DNA from: Trametes villosa
Lineage: Eukaryota; Basidiomycota; Agaricomycetes; Polyporales; Polyporaceae
Direction of reading: 5' to 3'
Assembly: GCA_002964805.2 (NCBI GenBank)
Contig: PUDQ02000010.1
Span: forward strand, 2,108,001-2,172,000
DNA length: 64,000 nt
Below, piece after piece: positions 58,546 to 64,000 of the stretch. Below the pieces are notes generated by a model. It was not told the origin of the DNA and made no database searches. It was given only the letters and a program-made list of their open reading frames with translations. The number at the start of each line of letters is the position of its first letter. Within the stretch, counting starts at the first letter, position 1. Both the position numbers and the translations under genes were made by a program.

Positions 58546-59549
58546 TGATGCACGGTCAGTTCAGGACCCGGAGACGTCCGAGTCGCAACATCGAGACTCA
58601 CGGATAACGTTTCAGACAGAGGGTGTGGCAGACGCGGTACTATTGTGTGCGGCGTCCATGCGAGATACCACGAAGGCGGGTGGAGAGTATCCTATGACTG
58701 GAGCTGAACGCTTAGGGCATTTGGCCGGGTCGTATCCTGTCATTCACCGAGGAGTGGGTACCTATATATTGATGAACATCAACGTTGTAAGCGTGAAAAA
58801 TGGAGAGCAGACCAACCGGCGTACTTAACCCGACTGTTTTTGCCCCCTAGCGCATCGCTAGCGTACTCGAGAACAGAGCACCAACGACAGACATGCGAGA
58901 TCGCAGCTAACGAGACAGCGCAGGCGACTCGTGAGAGGACTGAGGACTGCGCTATGCCGCCGTGTGTGAGCACTAATCGCGACGGCGCGCTATCGTTCAC
59001 CATAACACAACAACGGTGAAGTACAGCCGTCTGCGCCAGCAATAAATCGGTGGCAGACGTCTATGATGGCAGACTGCGCGTGGTGCTCTGCCTCGTCACT
59101 GCCCCAGACTGAGGTCGGAGCCCTCTCAGTGAACGTTGCACGGGTGATATTGAATGGGCTTCAGCAGGGCCCGTACGCTATCCGAAGTATTGTCGGTTTG
59201 GGCTCCAGTATATAGTCGCGGAGAGCCTGAATACCTCCGGCAAAATGGCCCCGCGTCTGTCTCCTATCGAAAGGAGAACGGTGCAACGTCAGAACGCCCC
59301 ATGAGCCGCGCTGAAGGCTGCGGTGAGAGCCCTGAGAAGATATCACTCACCGCTGTGCCACTTATTCGCCGGAGCTTCAAGGAAAGCAGTAATCTCGCGC
59401 CTTCGTTCAAAGCTCGCGCTGAGACAGAAATAGGAGACGCCAGGACAGCGTATAAGTAATCTGCAGGAGGAGCCTGAGCGTTACCCGGGCCCCACGAGCA
59501 GAGTCCGCATCCCACTAGACCGTACCTCTCGACAAACCCCTACGCCGCC
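58546..59549. other. Intergenic duplicated flank of peptide genes 2 and 3
   Basis: Downstream of peptide 2 (about 58580-58700) the sequence resembles the region after peptide 3 (about 59815-59920): AGACT(C/T)ACGGAT, GCGGTAC, TGTGCGGCGTCC/GTGCGCGGTGTCC. The upstream part resembles 57770-58330. The unit of duplication was therefore about 1.2 kb. Confidence 0.5.
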
Positions 59550-59770
59550 ATGCAGATTGTGGCTACGACCTTCGCCCTCGTGGCTGTCTTTGTCGCCCTC
59601 GCCGCCGCTACGCCTGTGGCCCAGTATGGCTACGACCCTGACCGTGCGTAATGTCTATGATACGAGCCAAGGGGCCGAATGCGACGGCATCCACTGACCG
59701 CCCGACAGCGGTCTCCCCTCCCGCCTGTCATTGCCCTGGTCACAAGACGGAGATCTGCATTTGCCCGTGA
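59550..59770 (+). CDS. Small secreted Cys-rich peptide 3 (51 aa)
   Basis: Exon 1 is 59550-59643 and exon 2 is 59709-59770. The intron starts GTGCGT and ends CCCGACAG, phase 1. The leader is MQIVATTFALVAVFVALAAA, then TPVAQYGYDPD, followed by PVSPPACHCPGHKTEICICP and TGA. The Cys pattern is C-x-C-x7-C-x-C. It shares CHCPG with peptide 2. It arose by local duplication together with its flanks. Confidence 0.72.
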
Positions 59771-60418
59771 AGACGCAAAGTTATTCCTGTATTTGGACGC
59801 ATTCGCGCGGGTGCTCTGAGACTTACGGATGACGTCCTAGGCCGGGGGAATAGCGGAGGCGGTACCGTCGTGCGCGGTGTCCACACGGCATACCGGGAAG
59901 GTCGCGTGGCGCATATCTAGAGCTCTGTGGTAGATGGTACCTGAAGTGTCTGTGGAGTTTGGAGAGCAATGAGTAACCGATCGAAACCCTGCAGGAGTGA
60001 AACATCGAGAGCTTGAGGCTCGATGTACCAACCGCAACAATTTAAGTGCATTCACCGAACATGGGAACGTTTGTGTTATCCAGAGGGCGTAGCCGCGATC
60101 TAGAACGATGGAAATGTCTAAGAAGCGGTATTAGAGGCGGCATGGACTGAAAGCAGACCGAGGGATTGAACCGCTCAGTGCGCTGCATATCATCGACGAA
60201 GCAGTGGGCGTTGATTTGATTCGAGATGCTCACCGGGGCATCAGCGGGAAGCCATACAATATGAGCGTTGTTTGATGTCGGTGAGACGCTAGCAGTATGG
60301 AGTAAAGTCCCCCAAGTACTCATCTTCGATAGCATTCGCCGGCCCCTTATTTAGAGCGTGGACGGTGCTCTCGATCGCCGCCGTGGCTGCATCCCCTCAA
60401 CATCTCCGCCTTCTCATC
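59771..60418. other. Intergenic, promoter of amidase 1
   Basis: This holds the duplicated 3' flank of peptide 3 and then the promoter of the S33 enzyme (CTTATTTAGAGC at about 60346). No coding content is seen. Confidence 0.45.
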
Positions 60419-61355
60419 ATGCCTGCCTCCGCCATCCCCACCGAAGAAGGCTTCTTCGCCTTCCCCTACAAAGGCGAGACCTACCAGACCTACTACAAGG
60501 TCTTCGGCAGCCTCAAAGACCGGACGCGTACTCCGATCATTGGCCTCCACGGCGGCCCAGGCATCTCCCACGACTACCTGCTCCCGCTCGCAGACCTCGT
60601 GGAGCAGTCCTTCCCCGTTATCCTGTACGACCAGCTCGGGAACGCACGCTCGACACACATCCACGACAAACCGCACTCGTTCTGGACAGTCGACCTCTTC
60701 CTCGACGAATTCGAGAACCTCCTCGCCCACTTCGGCATCCAGGATGGGTACCACATCGTCGGCCACTCGTGGGGCGGCATGATGGCGTCCGAGCTCGTCG
60801 CACGGAGGCAGCCTGCGGGGATCCGCCGGCTCGTCATCTCCGACTCTCCGCCAACGATGGACTCATGGAGGAAGTCGTTCGTGGAGCTGTTGGCTCCGTT
60901 TCCTCAGGCGGTGAAGGACGCAGTTGCGAAGGGCTTTGAGGACCAGGAGAAGTACTGGGACGCCTTATTGGAAGTGTACGCGGTGCACGGCTGCAGGTTA
61001 AAGCCCTTCCCGAAGGAGCTGGCGTATTCGCTGCAGCAGATCTACGGCAAGGACGCTGACCGCACTGTGGACAAGGCAGAGTCAGTGGCACAATGTGTGA
61101 GATCATGGCGCGCGCTGACCGTATGCTGCAAGGGTACTCAATGGATTCACGGTCGTCGATCGCCTGCACCTGATCCATGTGCCGACACTTATCGTCAGCG
61201 GACGCTACGACATCGCGCAAGAGTGGGTCGTCAAACCTTTCGCAGACAAGATTCCGAAAGCGAAGTGGGTCGTCTTTGAGAGCTCGAGTCACACCCCATT
61301 CTGGGAGGAGCGGGAGCGGTATATGCATGTGGTGGGGGATTTCCTGGGCAAGTAA
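60419..61355 (+). CDS. S33 proline iminopeptidase / L-amino acid amidase 1
   Basis: Exon 1 is 60419-61080 and exon 2 is 61133-61355, joined by a 52-nt intron with donor GTCAGT, CTGAC branch and CAAG acceptor (phase 2), giving 294 aa. I choose ATG 60419 (MPASAIPTEEGFFAFPYKGE) as in the paralog. Motifs: PIIGLHGGPGISHDYLLPL (oxyanion HGGPG), LYDQLGNARST, YHIVGHSWGGMMASELVARR (nucleophile Ser in GHSWGG), the acid in VPTLIVSGRYDIAQEW, and the His in FESSSHTPFWEERERY. This is the prolyl aminopeptidase/L-amino acid amidase family common in mushrooms, acting on N-terminal Pro or amino acid amides. No signal peptide, so likely cytosolic. Confidence 0.9.
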
Positions 61356-61761
61356 ATAATATTAGAACCAGATGTGCTGGTTCTAGGCGGTTTCGAGATA
61401 TTGTCGTGGTGGTTGCGAAGCAGGATTGTTTAGGCGCTTATCACAGCTTACTGGTCCTTGCTGGTCTACCGTCCGAGTTCAACCGTACGTTCTTCGACTG
61501 TCATAATTTATGGGCACCCCGCTTCCTCTTCTGCTCCAGAGAATACATCTCGCGCGGCGTGAGGATTTCACAACGAGTTGAATCATCACACATGACCGCT
61601 AGATCCAACAACACTACATGATCCCGGCGAACTCTGCTCAACACATTTACTGGTACATAAGCCCAAGATGGCCCCGCCTTACGATTAGGTAGGTATCGTA
61701 GTACCTAGGTAGAAGTCAGATTGTATAATCAGCATTGATGTTGTGAGCAGATGACAGACGA
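61356..61761. other. Intergenic, no gene recognised
   Basis: AT-richer than its surroundings, between convergent genes (amidase 1 on plus, peptide 4 on minus). It contains a GGTAGGTATCGTAGTACCTAGGTAG stretch around 61688 with local dyad symmetry. Confidence 0.4.
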
Positions 61762-61975
61762 TCATAAGAAACAGGCCCTCCCGCAGGGGTCGACCGTAAA
61801 GTCATCGAGCTCAGAGCGAGCTAGAACCATAGTATGCCGTGTTAGTCTCGCCATGCCAGGAGCTGAGATGTACTGACTGCGACAACTCACCGTCTACGGT
61901 GTCAGCCACGGGGGCCGCGTTCACGGCGAGGGCGAGGATGGACACAGCAAGAAATATGTTGAGAGTGAACCGCAT
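61762..61975 (-). CDS. Small secreted peptide 4 (47 aa), divergent member
   Basis: Exon 1 is 61975-61891 and exon 2 is 61820-61762. The intron runs GTGAGT...GACTAAC...TTCTAG, phase 1 as in the other three. Leader MRFTLNIFLAVSILALAVNA is followed by APVADTVD and then exon 2 ARSELDDFTVDPCGRACFL with TGA. The APVAD after the signal peptide and the gene architecture tie it to peptides 1-3, but the mature part has only two Cys (C-G-R-A-C). An alternative reading is an unspliced 54-residue frame (LSQSVHLSSWHGETNTAYYG...), less likely given perfect splice signals. A TATA element (TATAAATG) lies at 62041-62034 on the minus strand. Confidence 0.58.
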
Positions 61976-63129
61976 GGTACTTCGAGGTCGGGGGCCAAGG
62001 AACGTGAGGGGCTGGAGTGCTTTCAGCCTAGGGCATTTATAGAGGTCCTGGTGGGAGTCTTTGAGGCGCTTTAAGGTCTCTTCGTCACTCAAACGAGTGT
62101 GTCGACGTTCATGAACATCATATTACCATTGGGAGCATGCCAAAGCCACTGGCAGGAGTGGTGAAGACCTCGAACGGCTCTTCGATCAGACCTTCTGACG
62201 CACTGGCGCAGGCCCAAAAGTCAACACAATCAAGGTTATGACATAGTATGATATGGAAGATAGCACCTGTAGTATTTGGCCAGGGCATATCCCGCACCAG
62301 CCGGGGTTTCTGTCGCGTGATCGCCAGAGACAGCAGTACGAACTCGGTTCTCAGTGACAAGCAACACGATTCCACCACGAGGAACACGGTAGCACCACAA
62401 TACCACGCGCCACTTACCGGAGTACCTCCCAGAAGGTAAAGACACATGCCGCTTGGTGCAGCGGTGCTTATCGTAGCTTACAAGCTCTCCAGAGCGCGAT
62501 GGATTCGTCGTGCTATTTGCTGTAGGGCTGGCCGAACGGTCATGATCAGTGACCATCGTCCATGCGGGCCGCATAAGGCGAGCGGTCTTACTCCCCCCAA
62601 ACTGGACAGGGACTCTTTACTGCGCTCGCCGGTGCCCGACGGAATACTACGGCCTGTAAGCTACCGACGGCCGCTGTAAGGTCGATTAGATATGCTAGTA
62701 GCTCGGATAATGCCAAATGAAATGGTTCACCGCGTACGGCACTGGCCCAGACTCTACTCACATGCCACGCTATCGGAAGAGAGGTCATGCAGGGGATTTC
62801 GTGATCCTGAACGGCCAGCACCACACCCCGTGCACATACCAGATGCTTCGAAGATGGCGTGGAATTCCTTCTATCCACCGATATCAGCCCATCTGAAGCA
62901 GATATCAGTGCGATTAGTGCGAAGATGCCCGAGCGCTCACAGAAGCATCAAGTAAGAGATGTTGCGGAGGTTCGTGCGCACACTGAGAAAACGGCCGCCG
63001 GGGTAGGAAGCGCATCTACCCCAGGACTCGCCTCTTGTTGTTCCCCTTCGCACCTGCAGCCCGTCAACGGTACTCTCGACCTTAGGCCTACTCACATTCC
63101 TGCGAGCCTGGTCGGTGCCTAGTCCCCTG
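61976..63129. other. Intergenic, no gene recognised
   Basis: This holds the promoter of peptide 4 and the promoter of amidase 2. No exon chain is recognised on either strand. Confidence 0.4.
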
Positions 63130-64000
63130 ATGTCTGCGGAAACAATCATCGTCAACGAGGGTTTCATACCCTTCGCTCACCAAGGCGAGACGTATCAGAC
63201 TTACTTCAAGACCTTCGGTAGCCTCCAGAATCGTGCACGTACCCCCATCATCGTCATCCATGGCGGCCCCGGTTTGTCTCACGACTACCAGCTGCCGCTC
63301 GCGGACCTCGCGAAGCAGTCCTACCCCGTCGTCCTGTACGATCAGCTGGGCAATGCGCGCTCGACGCACCTCCCGGACAAGTCGCCCACGTTCTGGACCA
63401 TCGACCTATTCCTCGACGAGCTGGAGAACCTCCTCGTGCACTTCAATATTGCAGACGAGTATCACATCATCGGGCATTCGTGGGGTGGCATGATGGCGTC
63501 CGAGTTCGTCGTCCGAAGGCAGCCTCCGGGCCTGCGCCGTCTTGTCGTCACCGATTCGCCCCCGGCGACCGCCCTATGGGGGAAGTCGTTTGGAGAACTG
63601 CTGGAAAAGTTTCCAGAGACGGTGAAGGACGCGGTTGCGAAGGGGTTCGAGGATCGGGTGAAGTTCTGGAGCGCCTTGCAGGAGGTGTACGCGGTACACG
63701 GCTGCAGGATCCAGCCCATGCCGAAGGAGTTGGAGTACTCGCTGCTTCAAGTCTATGGCGAGGACGCGGACCGCACTGTGGACGAAGCCCCGTCAGTAAT
63801 GCGTCTTCATGAAGCATGGCCTAAGCTGACCGCCCGGTGACGGGATCCTCAACGGATGGACGGTCATTGATCGTCTTCATCTGATTCAAGTGCCGACCCT
63901 TGTGCTCAACGGTCGATACGATATCGCCCAGGATTGGGTTGTGAAACCCTTCGTCGACAATATCCCCCACTCTACATGGGTTGTATTCGAGGAATCCAGC
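63130..64000 (+). CDS. S33 proline iminopeptidase / L-amino acid amidase 2 (3' end beyond window)
   Basis: ATG 63130 (MSAETIIVNEGFIPFAHQGE). Exon 1 ends at 63791 and is 662 nt, identical in length to its paralog at 60419. Motifs: IVIHGGPGLSHDYQLPLADL, LYDQLGNARSTHL, YHIIGHSWGGMMASEFVVRR. A donor GTCAGT at 63792 and a CTGAC branch are in place, but the aligned acceptor at 63842-63843 reads GG instead of AG; reading resumes ILNGWTVIDRLHLIQVPTLV. The frame is truncated by the window edge at 64000. If the intron cannot be spliced, the frame stops at TGA 63838-63840 after KLTAR. It may be damaged, use another acceptor, or carry a sequence error. Confidence 0.75.

Noticed and set aside
60365..60418. 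Upstream in-frame start of amidase 1 (MLSIAAVAASPQHLRLLI) as a signal peptide
   Set aside because: It is not preserved in the paralog at 63130, and the first codon is CTG (alternative start), so ATG 60419 is preferred.

Overview
The window is nuclear DNA of a filamentous basidiomycete, most likely an Agaricomycete. The evidence is high GC, short introns of about 45-60 nt with GTRNGT donors and CTRAY-type branch points, small micro-exons, and gene families typical of mushrooms (HET protein, NsdD/Gat1-like GATA factor, expanded serine-type GSTs, S33 amidases). Nearly every real gene is split by introns, so uninterrupted open frames underestimate them. I traced many exon joins by hand from splice signals and conserved motifs.

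Layout. 0-6 kb: an Arp10-like actin-related protein (+) and a PX-domain protein (-). 6-15.7 kb: gene-poor, holding one small Tyr/Ser/Asn/Gly-rich conserved protein and a possible inverted-repeat element. 15.7-27 kb: GATA factor (+), TauD-type dioxygenase (-), family-16 methyltransferase (-), alpha/beta hydrolase (+), HET-domain protein (-). 27.6-34.6 kb: XRN1 5'-3' exoribonuclease (-) with a GNAT acetyltransferase upstream (-). 35-45 kb: an unusual region with two tandem arrays (imperfect 170-290 bp exon/intron modules, and an exact 308-bp period array) around one small orphan gene. This region is flanked by a roughly 2-kb direct duplication carrying a second GNAT gene and a stray XRN1 micro-exon. 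47.9-50.1 kb: GMP synthase. 50.6-54.4 kb: three tandem GST genes, the third with an in-frame stop. 55.4-64 kb: a PrpF-family isomerase, two S33 prolyl-aminopeptidase/amidase paralogs (the second runs off the window end and lacks a normal splice acceptor), and four very short secreted peptides that are missed by ordinary ORF calling.

The most interesting items are the family of 47-51 aa secreted peptides, three of which carry CxC...CxC cores, and the duplicated, array-filled 35-47 kb region. Housekeeping genes (XRN1, GUA1, ARP10) appear intact, while the accessory stretches show recent duplication and decay. Several exon boundaries, especially in ARP10, the TauD dioxygenase and the middle of XRN1, are approximate.
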